From Emydura subglobosa (lineage: Eukaryota; Chordata; Testudines; Chelidae): DNA of 64,000 bases. The position numbers were made by a program, and so were the translations under genes. Every line of letters begins with the position of its first letter. The stretch's first letter is position 1. A model generated the notes under the pieces. That model was not told where the DNA came from, made no database searches, and saw only the letters and a program-made list of their open reading frames with translations. Shown piece by piece: positions 1 through 14,879 of this stretch. Location: the NCBI GenBank assembly GCA_007922225.1, contig ML680088.1, positions 15,445,967 through 15,509,966 of the forward strand, read 5' to 3'.

Positions 1-421
1 CAGTTTTGGGCCCCCCACTACAGGAAGGACGTGAACAAATTGGAGAGAGTCCAGAGGAGGGCAAAAAAAATAATTAGGGGGCGGGAGCATATGATTTTAT
101 GAGGAGAGGCTGAGGGAACTGGTCTTATTTAGTCAGCAGAAGAGAAGAGTGAGGGGGATTTGATAGCGGCCTTTAACTACCTGAAAGGAGTGTCCAGGGA
201 GAATGGAGCTAAGCTGTTCTGAGTGGTGGCAGATGGCAGAACTAGGAGCAATGGTCTCAAGTTGCAGTGGGGGAGGTCTAGGTTGGATATCAGGAAAAGC
301 TTTTTCACTAGGAGGGTGGTGAAGCATGGAATGGGTTACCTAGGGAGGTGGTGGGGATTGGACTAGATGATCTCCTGAGGTCCCTTCCAACCCTAATCTT
401 CTATGATTGTATGGTTCTATG
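1..421 (+). repeat. CR1 LINE, 3' end
   Basis: The plus strand reads as the end of a CR1 reverse-transcriptase ORF (KLERVQRRAKKIIRG and the later serine/glycine-rich tail), with internal stops. It is followed by the CR1 3' sequence ggaccc-like tcccttccaaccctaat and the terminal ctatgat repeats near 400-423. It is truncated by the window edge and dead. Confidence 0.85.
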
Positions 422-544
422 ATCAACATAGATGCAACCTGCTTTTTTGCTGATCTATAATCTTCAACCCCCTTTTTACTGCTGCCAATAAAAACTCTGT
501 TCTCTTCATTTTCATTCTCCAAGACATGTGTGGGTCATATTACC

Positions 545-765
545 ATGTTATCAATGGTTTCTAAAGGGTTAATAAATGATCATTAGCGGTTTTAATAAAT
601 AATCAGTTCTTACAGATTGTGATAGTCCAACAGGTTGCTTGTAACCAGCTGTAACACCAATTTATGATGCTCTTATAACCATCTATAATACATACTATTC
701 ATGACTGTAATATGCCATGACATCGATCTATCTATTAACCCTTTATAAACTATTTAACCTTAGCA
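545..765. repeat. AT-rich MITE-like element with inverted ends
   Basis: The left end (ttatcaatggtttctaaagg from 548) is repeated in inverted, diverged form at the right end (ctttataaactatttaacct, to about 760), giving arms of about 35 bp around taaagggttaata. This is the layout of a small nonautonomous DNA transposon. I did not find a clear target duplication, and the family is not named. Confidence 0.5.
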
Positions 766-1478
766 TAACGTGTGATTTCATTCATTCCAAATATGACAAT
801 CACCCCAGTATCTTCTTATCCTCCCCATTTCTGATGGAATCAGCTGTATCTAGAGGCCAAGTTCCCGATGGGAGAATGATTCCAAAATAATGTTTTAGAG
901 GGGACCATGGTCCTGTTAGCTTCACTATTGCAGACAGCAAGAAAAGAGTGGTAGCCTACCGCAGGTGAGCCAGGAGTTAATGGAGAAGCAGTGGGAGAAC
1001 TGGAATTATCTATGAATGAGTTAATTAAGCAAGAGACAGTGACTGGGGAATAGTGGAATTTGGATTAGATTTGTCTCTTTAATTAATGCCTGGAACAATT
1101 TGCAGCAGAGACAGATAGATCAGGATTAGAGTGGTACTGTAACACTTAAAATACCTCCTATATGCAGTCAGTCTTCTTTCTGCTTCCCCTCCTGTACCCC
1201 TTCCCAGATCCCCACTGTTCACCCTCCCCCGCTCCCCATTTGCTCATTTAGTGGAAGAGAGAGAAATTCTCACTTGAAAACTAGCCAAGAGCAGAGCAAA
1301 GCTTAGAGAGGGAAGAGGAAAAGAAGGGGGAGAAAAAGAGAAAGAAAATACGATAAAGAAAGGAGTGAGAGAGAAAGGAGAGGTACAAAGAAAAAGAAAA
1401 TGGTTGTCATTCCAAAGCATGAAAGACACAAACCACAGGGATGGTTTAATGTCATGTGAAGGGAAAGTGGTGAGAAAG

Positions 1479-1592
1479 GGCCAGATTTATGGGAGTATTT
1501 CGGTACGTAAAGATGCAGACAGGCACCTACCTCACCTAGGTGCTTTTGAAAATGCCCCTGGGTTCCTATCTGCATCTTTAGGCAGCTAAATG
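1479..1592. repeat. Palindromic GGCACCTA-type repeat
   Basis: A diverged inverted repeat: ggccagattt and gatgcagacaggcacct on the left, aggtgcttttgaaaatg and tatctgcatctttaggcag on the right. Similar copies occur near 10188, 22738, 24745, 36455 and 43395. Confidence 0.5.
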
Positions 1593-1954
1593 TCTTTGTA
1601 AATGCAACCCAAAGAAGCAATTGCCAACGAATACTGAAATCTACAATCCGGTCACTCCATCAGACTGACTGAGCTCCAACACACCACAGCAGAATTGCGA
1701 CCAGGATTTACAAGGACCAGGACAAGAAATAAAAGAACAGCCCCCAAGGATCTCCCACCCATCCTTCTGCCCTATTTACTCCCACCCTTTCGGTAGGACA
1801 TGGGCATTCACTGCTCTTTGAAACCCTCTCCACAAGGCCCAGCCATAATGAACTACTCCCTGAAATGGAAAGTGCCACAGGAAACAATTCAATGTTGCGG
1901 AAGCGACAGGAAGCTCGAGAAAGGGGAGCACACAGCAGGGTAGAAGATACATAC

Positions 1955-2170
1955 CAAGGAGCTGGTATAGGTTGGGTCAGAGGTATCATCTTGCAGGTAG
2001 CGTGAGAGGCCAAAGTCGGACACTTTGCACACCAAGTTACTATTGACCAGGATGTTCCTGGCGGCGAGGTCCCGATGCACGTAGTTCATCTCTGCAAGGT
2101 ACTTCATTCCTGCAGCAATTCCCCTGAGCATCCCCACCAGCTGGATTACTGTGAATTGCCCATCGTTTTG
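1955..2170 (-). CDS. EPHB1: EPHB1 exon 12: catalytic loop and DFG region
   Basis: This 216-bp exon (72 codons, phase 0 at both ends) encodes the centre of the kinase domain. The order is [17 protein letters not shown], the alpha-E helix, the catalytic loop [10 protein letters not shown], the metal-binding SDFGLSR, and the activation loop [15 protein letters not shown] containing the autophosphorylation tyrosine. The YLQ and TSSL residues favour EPHB1 over EPHB2 (recalled, not aligned). The acceptor is tgaccgcag and the donor gtatgt. The next exon, beginning GGKIPVRW in this family, is outside the window. Confidence 0.97.
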
Positions 2171-4427
2171 CTGCGGTCATAAAGAGCAGGCAACATAATT
2201 AGAATGATCCAACTATTCACGGGGAAATAGATAATCCCATACACAAGCAAACGTCAGTTTTCCTATGGGCAAGTCAGTTTTCCTATGTCGTGGGATTGTA
2301 AGGTTCTTGGGGCAGGGACTCTCTCTCATTAGGTGCAGATACAACACCGAGCACAATAGGACCTGAGCATGGCTGAGGCCTGTAGATGTTACTGCAGTAT
2401 AAATAACAACAACCAAGCTCCCATTTATCATATTTTCAGTTTGCTGTTGTTGTTTTTTTGGGTTACTTTATTTGTTTTTACTAATTTAGGAAAAAGTCAT
2501 CTCTAAAAGTCAGTGTTCAGCTCCATTACTGGGTTTACGCTCGTAAGATTTAAAAACTCTTCTGGCATCTTTTATTTTTCAGCCCATTTGTTTTTTCTTC
2601 TCTCCTGCCCCTTCCTCCCCTCCTCCCCCCCCAAATTAAAATGTCTTAGATATTTGGACCACCCACAACATGGCACAAGAGAAAGCAGTTCGGACTTCCT
2701 TATGCCTTCCCATGGACAGTGGGGGGGAAGGAAAGGCCGTTCCGAATTCAGTGGAAGGACTCTCCAGAGAGAACATAAAGGTCAAAGTTCCCAGGAGACA
2801 GGTTTCAGAGTCTGTGATGTGGAAAATGTGTCCATCGTATAGCGGAGCAGGTTAAGGCACAAGCCTGCATTGGGCACATTGTGGATTGTACACAGGGCCC
2901 AGCGCTTGCCCTCCTATATGCCTGGCTACTCCCTGGGCTGGTGCAGAGAAATGGGGGGCTCTGTCACCACCTCCTCCCTGTCCCTTTCAGGGGTATCTAT
3001 GAGTTTGAAGGGACTGCAGTTGTTTCTGGTGTCTGCAGAGGGGTGCAAGGTTCCTCGCAACAGTCTCCCCCTCCTGACTCCTCGTGCCCTCACACCAGGG
3101 TCAGGGCCAGTTCTGATTACGAACCCCGCATGTATTTCATTACTTTGGACTGGCCCCTGCGGAGCAACACTGATGACCTACTTTGCTATCTCTCCAAGCA
3201 GCTGATGTACCAATTAGCGCTGCTATTTTTACATCAAGACTGAAATTAGATCTATAAATTACCTGCTTCTGAGCATTGGAAAGAAGGTGGCATTAACAGG
3301 ATTTGGATGCTCAGTTCCCATTAATCATTCTTCCAATTCCCTTTGAAAATCTCAGCCTAAGTGTTTACCCCCCTTTTCCTCCCCTTCCCTCTTCATCCGT
3401 CTTTCTTTCCTGGCTCTCCTTCTCTTTCTTCTTTTCTGTCCCCTTCTTTCTCCTGCAGCCTCCTTCCCTCTTGAGAAGTGAGCACTGGAGCTCTGGCTCA
3501 GCTTGCTTTTGAGCTGCTTCCAGAACCCTAGGACACACCCCCTAAGATGCCAGTACAAAGAACAACGGCTGGTTTCCCTGCCATGGGGGGATTAATATTC
3601 TTGCTGCAACAGCTGCTTCCTCTAGATGATCTCAGATGCTGCAATGAGACCAACGGTGTCCATGAAGGAGCAGCATTTGGAGTTTCACAGAGGACATCTT
3701 GTCACTGATTCTCCACAAGCTGGTGCTAAAAAGGCTCCAGGCTCAAAGCTGGCTTCAAATGTGAAGCGAGAAAATAAAATGGCACTTCTTTACCTCTGGC
3801 CATATCCTTCCCCATGCCCAGTTCTAGACCACTTCAAATAACTGCCCAGGCCTCAGGGATTCAGAAGTTCTCAGTTTTGATCTAGCATTCCCAGTGCTTG
3901 CAAGGCCTCACCTGCTTCCCATACTTGCCTTTCTTCACCTCACCTAGCTAGTGTGATGATCAAGTCACCAGGTGTTAGCAGAGCATTTTTCATTGGGGGG
4001 TTACGGGGAGAGGGTGGCGGGTGGAGACCTCAGAACGTCATTCATTCAAAACCTGGCTGTTCCCCTCTGTGGATTTCTTCATTTCCCCTTTTGTAGTAGG
4101 GGGTCACAGCCACACTTTCCTCCCACTGAGATCATCATAAGTGACCAAGGGATTTAGGAGCACATGCCTCACTGAAAGACAATGGGATTTGTGCTCTGAA
4201 ATCTCTTCAGCTCGTTTGAGAATTTCACTCTCTGTTGATACTGCTTCTTAGATCAATTATTAGGGTTCCCCTTTCCTTTAGGAGACCACACCCTCCACGA
4301 GGTCAGATGCTAGAGATCTGACCTCACTGGATCATCTCCATCACAGCATGACTCAATTCCATCGAACATGACCGCATTCCAATGTTATGGTAGGAGAGCA
4401 TCCAATGAGGTCATCATGCTTCCTTAC
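2171..4427 (-). other. EPHB1: EPHB1 intron 11
   Basis: A 2,257-bp intron. Apart from a SINE-like tail at about 2295-2415 and pyrimidine-rich stretches (2580-2640, 3360-3470), I see no recognisable element. ORFs here are short and unlike any protein I know. Confidence 0.85.
2295..2415 (+). repeat. CORE/MIR-like SINE tail
   Basis: Contains the recurring tail gttcttggggcagggact followed by a diverged 'accgagcacaatagg' and an A/T-rich end (ataaataacaac). The same pattern recurs at many sites in the window. Confidence 0.5.
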
Positions 4428-4675
4428 CCTCAGAAAGGAGTCCAGAGCTCCGTTCTCCATAAACTCTGTGATGATCATGACTGGCCGGCTTTTGGTCACT
4501 ACTCCTTCCAGCCGAATGATATTTGGGTGGTCAAACTGTCCCATGATGCTGGCCTCACTCAGGAAATCCCTACGCTGCTTCTCAGAGTAGCCAGCTTTTA
4601 ATGTCTTAATGGCCACGTAGATTTCCCTCTTGCTGGGCAGTTTCAGACGTCCTTTATACACTTCTCCAAACTCCC
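4428..4675 (-). CDS. EPHB1: EPHB1 exon 11: kinase N-lobe
   Basis: This 248-bp exon encodes the kinase N-lobe. Visible motifs in order are the rest of the ATP loop (GEFGEVYKG), the VAIKTLK lysine that binds ATP, the alpha-C helix with its glutamate ([20 protein letters not shown]), [20 protein letters not shown] around the hinge, and NGALDSFLR. All positions needed for activity are present. The acceptor is ttgcaattgcag and the donor gtaagg. It ends on a complete arginine codon. Confidence 0.97.
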
Positions 4676-6402
<1,727 letters not shown>

Positions 6403-7144
6403 TTAGGAACATCTTATGTCTTTCTGATACTTTCCCACTTCTCTGCATGTCAGTTACAATGCTACTCCTCTTAGCTCTTCTACTCCACTCTTGCTATCTC
6501 TCCCATTCTCCACCCTTCCAGCTCCAATCCCACTCATCTTCTCTTATTGTCCTGTCGTCCACGTTTCCTCCGTTATCTTTCCTCTTGCTCCTCTCCTGGT
6601 ATGTGGAACATATTACTTATAAAGTGACAGATTGAGACCAGTCCACACAAAGCACACGGGAAGCTGGAGCGGGGCCATTATTTATTGAAGTCATACCAAA
6701 TGCATTAGCAGCAAAGCCGACGTAGAATTGCAGGTTGAGATCAATATTTATCAATCTGACACCTTTTTGGAGTGGAAACCGCTGCCGAGGTCATACCAGG
6801 CAGCTGTGACATAGCACTGAGAGGGATGGAGGAAGAGATTAGAAAAAGGAGAAAAATAACAAGGTGGAAAATGAATGACTCAAGGAAGAAAGGTTAGAAG
6901 AAGAGGGGGGAGCATTTCTTTTAAACTTTAAGAGATAAAAATAAAAACACTAAAAAGAAAGAAAATTTACGAGGATAAAATCAGAAAGAGAAATACATAT
7001 AAAATACAGCATGGACATAGAATATAAATATACAAATACAGCATGGACATAGAAAGAGACAAACAGAAACGGACAAGGAAAATATTACAGTATTCTTCAC
7101 TTCCATTTGTGTGTTCCCTACCCTGGGTGTGTCTGATCTATTTA

Positions 7145-7270
7145 GATTGTAAACTCTTTGGGACAGGGACAGTCCTGCTACTCTGTCTCTGTACAGACCT
7201 TAGAGCAATAGGCTCCATTCTTGGCTGGTCCCTAGGCACTTTTGTGATAAGCATGATAAATATTAATAAT
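7145..7270 (+). repeat. CORE/MIR-like SINE tail
   Basis: Tail pattern gtaaactctttgggacaggg followed by ctctgtacagacc, 'ggtccctaggcac' and a terminal aataataat run. It abuts the CR1 at 7271. Confidence 0.6.
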
Positions 7271-7965
7271 AATCATAGAATCATAGGGCTGGAAGGGACC
7301 TCGAGAGGTCATCTAGTCCAGTCCCCTGCACTCATGTCAGGATTAAGTAATATCTAGACCATCCCTGAAAGGTGTTTGTCTAACCTGTTCTTAAAAACCT
7401 CCAATGACGGAGGTTCCACAACCTCCACAGGCAATTTACTCCAGTGATTTACCACCCTGACAGTTAGGAAGTTTTTCCTAATGTTCAACCTAAACCTCCC
7501 ATGCTGCAGTTTAAGCCCATTGCTTCTTGTCCTATCCTCAGAGGTTAAGAAGAATAATTTTTCTCCCTCCTCCTTGTAACAACCTTTTATGTACTTGAAA
7601 GCTGTTATCATGTCCCCTCTCAGTCTTTTCTTCTCCAGACTAAACAAATCCAGTTCTTTCAGTCTTGCTCATAGGTCATGTTTTCTAGACCTTTAATCAT
7701 TTTTGTTGCTCTTCCCTGGACTTTCTCCAATTTGTCCACACCTTTCCTGAAATGTGGCATCCAGAACTGGATACAATACTTCAGTTGAGGCCTAATCAGC
7801 GTGGAGTACAATGGAAGAATTAGTGCTCGTGTCTTACTTACAACACTCCTGCTAATACATCCCAGAATCATGTTCCCTTTTTTTGCAACAGCATTACACT
7901 ATTGACTCCTATTTAGCTTGTGGTCCACTATGACCTGCAGATCCCTTTCCGCAGATGATAATAGT
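7271..7965 (-). repeat. CR1 LINE, 3' part of ORF2 and 3' end
   Basis: The minus strand encodes the C-terminal part of a CR1 reverse-transcriptase ORF: STLIRPQLKYCIQFW, KLEKVQGRATKMIKG and FSLEKKRLRGDMITAFKYI. It ends in the CR1 3' sequence whose plus-strand form is aatcatagaatcatagggct. The reading frame is broken near 7650. It is 5'-truncated, as is usual for CR1, and better preserved than the other copies, so probably younger. Confidence 0.9.
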
Positions 7966-9289
7966 ATCATTCTAACGGGAAAAATACATTCATATACATT
8001 CATGAAAGGGACAGAGTAGGCCCTGATCTTCTAAGAAAGGAATATCACGTTGCCAACTCCAATAGTTCAAAATCATGAGTCAGGCCTCAAATTCATGATA
8101 TTGGCTTAAAAATCACAGGATTTTTTTAAAGTGGGGCGCTTTTTATTTGCATTCTAGTTTTTGAAGTTTAGATTGCACTTGGGTCACATTTGCAAGTTTT
8201 TTTCTACAACCACAAGGGCTAGAAACTTCCTTTCTTTTTAATGGAAGCAGAGATTCTCACAAAATGACTTCAGGAGCTGGGACTGTAGGACTAACATTAA
8301 ATACTACAAGACTTGTGTTAAAATCAAGAGAGTGGGCACCACTGATTTATGCCTTTTTTCAGCGCCATGTTTTTCTGAGTGCTGCAGTTGTCATTTTAGA
8401 AAGTAAAGTCATGCCAAGAGGGTTTTAATTTGGTCCAGACCACCTCAAGCCACAGCTTCTGAGTTAAACACAAAGCTAATGTTTTTTTCCACAAGCTCTC
8501 GCCTATTTACATTACACATTCAACTCACAGTAATGAAGATACAAACCAAAACTACAATTAGCAGGTTTTATGGTAAGGAAAGTAGCAATTTTATGATGCT
8601 TCCTGCATAATTTGAGAAATATTTATTTACCCAAAAAGGCCTTTGAAAGTTTTGTGGCTGCTACTAAATTGACAGAGTGTAGCAATTACAATAAAAAACC
8701 TGAATGGCCTGATAAAATATGAGTTACAAGCCTCCACATCCAATAGCCAGGCATTATTTTTGCCTACTAAAAAGCATCCCAAGGGGATGTCCCTCCAGGC
8801 AGAGCTGCCAACACTCAGCCAGATGATGGTGGGATTTGTACAGCACTGCAGGGAGATGTGGAATCTGCCTTCAGGAGTCAAATCAGACTCAGATCTTGTT
8901 ACTATACTTGTTAAAATTAAAAACAAAATCCTCACACCTGGGGAGGCAAACAACGTGAACGGTGGCTGCTCAAATGGCATTTCCTTTCATCTGGTGCACA
9001 TTAGCCAGTGGAAAAAATGAGTACAGCAAATGCCATTGAAATATCATAATAAACTGGTGTTTTTCAGAATTAAATCTTGGACAAAGGAAGCAGGCCATAC
9101 CACCTGCAAGACAGGTAATAGACGCTATATGCAGATACTCTTCTTTAATTACACACACTCGTGTGGGATGTGTTACTGTTAAACCTACATGATTATGCCC
9201 TACACCAATAAAACTACCCAACAACACCATTCTGGAATTCTTCTTCCTCTGAGCTTATGGGGCAGGAGAGCACGTGCTAGGGAAATACT

Positions 9290-9545
9290 ATACAATTAGG
9301 GAGGGTTCGAGGCCAGTGGACAGGATGTCAGGAGAGGTGGGTTCTGTTCCTGGATCTTCCCCCAACCTGCTTTGTGACCATGGGCAAGTAACTTCTCCTG
9401 TGTGTGGTTCTCCTTCCCCTTCGACCCTTTATCTGCTGTGTCCATTTCAACTGTAAGCTCACTGGGACAGAGACTGTCTCCTATGATGTGTCTGCACAGT
9501 GCCTAACACAACTCAGCCCTGATTCCACTGAGGCCTCTACCTATG
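9290..9545 (+). repeat. CORE/MIR-like SINE
   Basis: Holds the central pattern tttgtgaccatgggcaagta, then the tail gtaagctcactgggacagag and ctgcacagtgcctaacacaa. The tRNA-like head is degraded. Confidence 0.6.
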
Positions 9546-10187
9546 GAAATATCACCAGAACATAAAGAGGCGAACATTCACTGACCCATACTCTGGAGGC
9601 ATATTTTCTTGATTTTTCTCTCCCTGTTTATACTCCCCTCATTCCTTTTCTCTCTTTCCACCTCCTTTAATCCACTCCCTGCCCATTTTCTCCTTTCCAT
9701 CCTCCTCTCTGCCTGGTTTCCAGTCCATTCTGTTTTCTCTCCATCACTCATTCTTTGCAATTATAACCCTTTTTTCACCAACTCTTCAGGATTTTCTCCC
9801 ATGCCCAGGAGTGGATGTCTTTAATTGGCAGGGGGTTCTGCGCATGATGGAGTTGATAATCCCAGCTGGCTAGTTTTGGAATAGCTGGGTGCTTATTACT
9901 GTCTCACAGGAATAACGACACATCCAATGGAAAAAGCAATAGTACCCCTGTCATTCCAACCAGCAGCAGCCAAGTCTCCTTTCACTTCGTTTGTTCTTTC
10001 TTGTCCCTCCTCCATGCCCACTGCTGGTATCATTCCCATCCTGTCCTCCTGCCGAGCCCCTACATTCCTTCCACCTCCTCCCTCTCCCAGTTTTCATTTC
10101 TTCTTCCCATCTAAGTCTCTTCCCAGTTTGCTTCCCCACATCCCGCCTTTGAGTCTCTTTTCTGCTTTTCATCCATACCCCTTACTC

Positions 10188-10268
10188 GTGCTACCAAAGA
10201 GGTCACTCATTTGGGTGCCCATTGACTGGGCACCTAACTCCCTTTGGCTCCTTTCAAAATCCTAGCCT
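10188..10268. repeat. Palindromic GGCACCTAA-type repeat
   Basis: Contains gggtgcccattgactgggca directly followed by cctaactcc and a tttcaaaatcctag edge. Same family as the copy at 1479. Confidence 0.4.
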
Positions 10269-11287
10269 GAGAGCGTTGGTGGTCAACAATCCCTTCCTCT
10301 CCCTCAACCCCTTCCCCCAGTCATAAACACACCTTGCTAGGCCAAAACAAGGGGCCAGTCCCCAAACATCCATGTGGGCCAGCAGGGAAAGAGACGATCG
10401 CCCATTCTGCAAGGCTCCTGGTCCCAGGCCCTTAAAGGAACAATGGTCCCTATACCTTCCCTCTCCCCAGCACCATATTCATCTCTCCCAGGGACTGATT
10501 TGGTTGCTTCCCTGGACACATGGAATGCAGTAATCACCTCCTGTGGTCATATGGGCCAGTACGCCAGGAGCCCTCAATCATCACCCTGCTGTGCAAAGGG
10601 TCACCGCAAGGGGAGGAACAGTACAGTGATTCCCAGGCCACACCACACCTGGAGTGACTCCTTGCACAGGAGTCCCCCCCACAGATCCCGCTCGGTCCGC
10701 CGCTGTGGAAGAGACGCCTCAGCACCGATCCTGTCACCCCAAGCCATTGGCTCACACTGCTTCACCTTTCCACGGGTCTCTTTTCAAAAAAAAGGCTGAC
10801 GCACTCATGAGTTGTTTTTTTTGCTTAATGAAATCTGAGATTCTCCTCTATAGGGACAAGTCGCTTGAGTCACCTCCTGCTCACCAGTGGGACGGGGGAG
10901 GGAAGGAGTAGCTGCCCCAATCCCATACTGCCCTGCACTCAGGGGAACCAGGTGTGACCCAGCCACCTTGGATGCAGCAGCTAAACCAGTCACTGCTGGG
11001 GACCTGCATGAAGAGAGGTTGTTTGGTTTTTCCAGTCTGCTAAACCTTTGTGGTACAAATTTTGCCAACAAGAGAGTTCTGAAGATCCCTTTGGACCTTA
11101 CAACCTACCAAATGAGCAGAGAACCCATGTCAGGAAAGATTTCCAGATGATCATTTCTGGGGTGAGCACAGAGGGAAAGGTCTCTTCATGCCACTCCACT
11201 GGTCCGACCCGTTCTCCCTTGGAGATTTATGCTACAGTTTAAACCACTATTTTGATGTCTATTTTAATGACTTAGTTAATTGTTCCA

Positions 11288-11365
11288 ATTATTATTATTA
11301 TTTGTATTTTTAGGAACCCCAACCAAGGTTCAGGGTCCCATGGTGCTAGGCACTGCACAGAAGCA
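11288..11365 (-). repeat. CORE/MIR-like SINE tail
   Basis: The plus strand starts attattattatttgtat and runs into gtgctaggcactgcacag, the reverse complement of the recurring SINE tail. It is the only such copy I see on the minus strand. Confidence 0.5.
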
Positions 11366-13249
11366 TTTCTAAAGCTGGCCTCTGACCAATTCACCTGTTG
11401 TCACATTCTTGTCACGGGACGGACCGTAAACTGGGAATCCGAATCGACCCATTGCTTCTTTATATTACAACTCTGAATTAGCAACAAAATCCAAGTATCT
11501 GAGCTGAAGAACTGATTCAGATGTGGCCTGTTAATCATGGAGCAATTGTGAAAAAACAGATGATGGAAGAATGAGCACATGCTGACTCTGGTGTCTGGGA
11601 TTCGAGAAGGATGTCAGGTGAGTGCCTTGCTCCTAACTGGGGCAGTTTGGGCAGAAGCTCCACGTTCCCAAGGCCGAGGATGAAGACTGCAAAGAAGCCA
11701 TCTGTACATCTCCCAGTTCATAAATCCCTTTACAGCTCTGTCTCGTAACACTTTAACAGCCCCGTAAATTTTTTTTACAAGAGCGGCTGATGCTCCAACC
11801 AGGATTATGGAGGGGTTTACAGGATCGTAACCAAGACTGATTTAGTGATCAAAAAATAGAAGAAATAAAAAGAGAAAAGGGGGGGAGTCTGGATCAGCGG
11901 CCTGGGGCCCTCTGCCAGCGCAGCCACTGTTGCCTCCTGGATAGCCCTGAGGAATACCTCATTCAGAAGCAGGTCTGCTCTCATGTCACATCACGTATTT
12001 CGGGAGCCAGGAGGTCTTCACTCATTTCATCACAGGAGAGCCAGCGAGAGACGGGAGCCCGATCACCACATCAGCTGTTTCTCTTGCTCCCAGCATGTGG
12101 TCCTTCCTTCCCCCTCCATCCCAAATGGCTGGCTCTTTCACCCCATCCCCCCAGAAGGAACGCGGAGGCTTCGTGAAGATTGGGAGGAGGAGCAGCAGCC
12201 TGGGTATCCAATGGCACCAGGTCGTTTGGCAGGAGGGGAGGGGCACCAAGGCGGGAAAGGCTGCCGGAGGCCTCCCCATGCATTCAGCAGCACAGCCCAC
12301 GCTGGTATCAAAGGCTGCTCTGACGCTGAATTTCAGAGATACCTATCAGGACATGCCCATGCACCCCACTGCCGCAACCCCACCTTTCGGGAAATCCTCA
12401 CTCACTCCTTCGCACTTGGCCTACAGCAACCCCCTCTGCAGCCACCGTCTCACACAGGCCAAGAGCTGGAACCACAACCCCTCCATCCGCAAGCAGCCAG
12501 GGGCCAGTTCATAACAGCTACGTGGCCTTTAAGACTTCGCTTACCCCGCCTAGCCAGGAAACCTTTTTTCTCTTTCGATTTCTCTCCCCAAGCCACCCAC
12601 TCTTCAGGCACTCAGGCTCCACCCCACAGAGGCATTTAGGCCATTCGTGTCAATTTCTTTCAATGGATCTGTCTGGATCTGAGCTTAACTTCCCTTTGGC
12701 CCCTTCACAAAGTTTCACTGCGAATGCTGGTGGCATGACAGCCTTCTCTTCTGCAGCAGCTGATGTGTGAAATGAACACCCTCCAGCATTCTGATTCATT
12801 CTCTCTTCCTCTGCGTTTATTAATGCCTCTTAGAAAGATGCTCTTATTACTTACACAATGCTATAGCTGTGCCTGGAGGTATAAGGACGAGCCCGTGCAT
12901 CTTGGTGCCTACAATTTAAAGGTCGGATCCTGCTTTGAAATAAATGAGTCCCACCGTTGACATCAATGGGAGAAGGACTGGCTCTAAATTAGAATACAGC
13001 AAAAGATGAGAAGGGGCTAGGAGAGGCTGTGGTTGGGAAGGCTGGTCTAGAAACATGACTTCTCACAAGCAGGGCGAAGCGCAGTTCTCAGGGAAGCTTG
13101 ATAGTAGGCTGGCAGGGATTCCAAGAATTCCATTTCCCCCAAAATGTTGAGGTTTTGGCATTTGTTTTCAGTCTGATGCAAAGTGAAAAAGCTTCTTGGA
13201 ATTTTTCACAAAAAAACAAGACAAGACTAGTCTGTTTCCTGAGCTGGAA

Positions 13250-13310
13250 CAAAGACTTGAACCTGGTTCCTCTAAATCCCACACGAAGCACTCAAACCAC
13301 TAAGCTAGTG
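13250..13310 (-). repeat. tRNA-derived SINE head (Pol III boxes)
   Basis: On the minus strand an A box (TAGCTTAGTGG, plus 13298-13308) is followed by a B box (GGTTCAAGTCT, plus 13253-13263) at normal spacing. This is the internal Pol III promoter of a tRNA-like SINE. There is no full tRNA cloverleaf, so I do not call a tRNA gene. Flanking 13096-13480 looks like an AT-rich MITE-type repeat. Confidence 0.5.
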
Positions 13311-14879
13311 GCTACCCTAGGGTTGGTAACGCTCTCTGATTTTGACCAGAAATTCCAGCCTGGATCTAAGCACTCTTCCTGACAGCAGTTTCATCAAAAC
13401 TGACATGTTGCTGGAAAAAGTTGCAGTTCAGGTGGAAAAATAACTTTTTGTTGACAAATTCCCAACCAACTCTATTCGGTAGCCTTTCTTGCAGAGAGCA
13501 AAGCATTTAATTTTACTAGCTTTGTATGTCTCTTTCTGATTTCTTGCAGTAAAGGGTCACGAGTGAATATTTCATTTGTTCAGTTTTATGCAAATTATCC
13601 CTGACAGGTTTGTGGAGAAAAGTGTGCTTTAAAGAGGGATGTGGAGATGGTGGAGGATTGGCACGCAGGAGTGGATATGGTAGATCCAAGCAGAAGGGAG
13701 AGCATGAAAGAAAGCGTGAAGATCAGAGTATTAATTTTTCTCTCCATCTGCTCATATTTAGCTCTGTTGCTGTATTATTCAACTGTGGAAAGGATCCTGA
13801 GAGCCAGTGAGTATGAAAGATGCTCCACAAATACCATTGCACTCTATTGTAGCCCCCTAAGATGTCAGCAGGTTTTTAAATTACGGAGCAGCCAATTTAT
13901 GGAGCATGACGGATGGTGTAAGGTAGGTGGTGCAAGGCCGGCCAATTTACAGTGAAAGGCCTGGGAGGAAATTAATGGGATCAGGGCATCCAAATCTCCT
14001 GGGTGGCTTTGATCATCCCAGTCTGCAGGACCTTAGCTAGCCATCGCTATGAGGAATAAGACTGGGAGTTTCTAAAGGGCTCTGGGCTGGGAGTTTTATC
14101 ACTTGTGTGAATGGGAGCAGAGGGAGGCCAACGCTGAGCTCTGCTGACAACCCCACCGTAAATACTTCCCTTTTCCTCTTGCTATTGCCCCAATCCTTGT
14201 ACAAACTGGATGCCATTATTAACTACCTTATTCGAGCATAGGAAATGATTTAGCAAACTCAAACACTCATTTCTATAACCATTAGTCGTTTCACGTTCTC
14301 TTGCGTAGAACCTAGACATCAGTGGGATTGCAGGGGGCATACACTGGAGCAGACATTGGCTGATTGAACCAATACCTTTCATACTCAGGTTTATCTCCAA
14401 GTGCTTTGCAGAGCAGTGACATAGAACAAGCAAGGGAAATTACAGTCCCAAAGGTGAATTTTTGTAGAAAATGTCGATCATTTCCAAATCAAAAGTTGTT
14501 AATTAAACTGTTTTACAACTATATGCATCATCCACTACTAAGGGAATGCTATTTCTGATTGGGTGTGTGATGACAAATATAAAATTGTTAGCGAACATCT
14601 TACAAATCCATTTCACCGATACTTATAATAGCAATTTACGAAAATACTTCTCAGATTACACAGACATTCATGCTTAGCTACAGCAGAGAAACATATGGTC
14701 CAAATACTAATTACATGGACACGTGCTCACCACTCTACAACAGTAACAAGCCAACAGAACGACTACTAGTAACAGGAACCATGTGAATTCAGAAACAACA
14801 TAGAATCTGACCCTGCTTGAGAAATTTGTTGTACAGAAAACATTGCTACCTTGCTCTGCCTTCCATTACGTCTCCCTGA

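Larger units (their letters stand above)
1..1954 (-). other. EPHB1: EPHB1 intron 12 (part)
   Basis: Noncoding. It holds the end of a CR1 LINE at the window edge, an AT-rich short element with inverted ends near 545-765, a purine-rich tract at about 1255-1390, and a palindromic repeat at 1479-1592. I see nothing functional in the remainder. Confidence 0.85.

Noticed and set aside
1955..2170. Assignment of the receptor to EPHB2 or EPHB3 rather than EPHB1
   Set aside because: The activation-loop residues YLQ and TSSL and the FN3 sequences match EPHB1 better from memory. The EphB paralogues are close, so a database search would be the final test.
11983..12639. A 218-codon open frame on the plus strand in intron 9
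   Set aside because: Proline/histidine-rich with no recognisable domain. Other frames over the same C-rich stretch are also open, no splice or promoter context fits, and it is antisense to EPHB1. Most likely a composition effect.
13250..13310. A possible tRNA gene on the minus strand
   Set aside because: A and B boxes are present but no acceptor stem or full cloverleaf could be paired. A SINE head is the better explanation.
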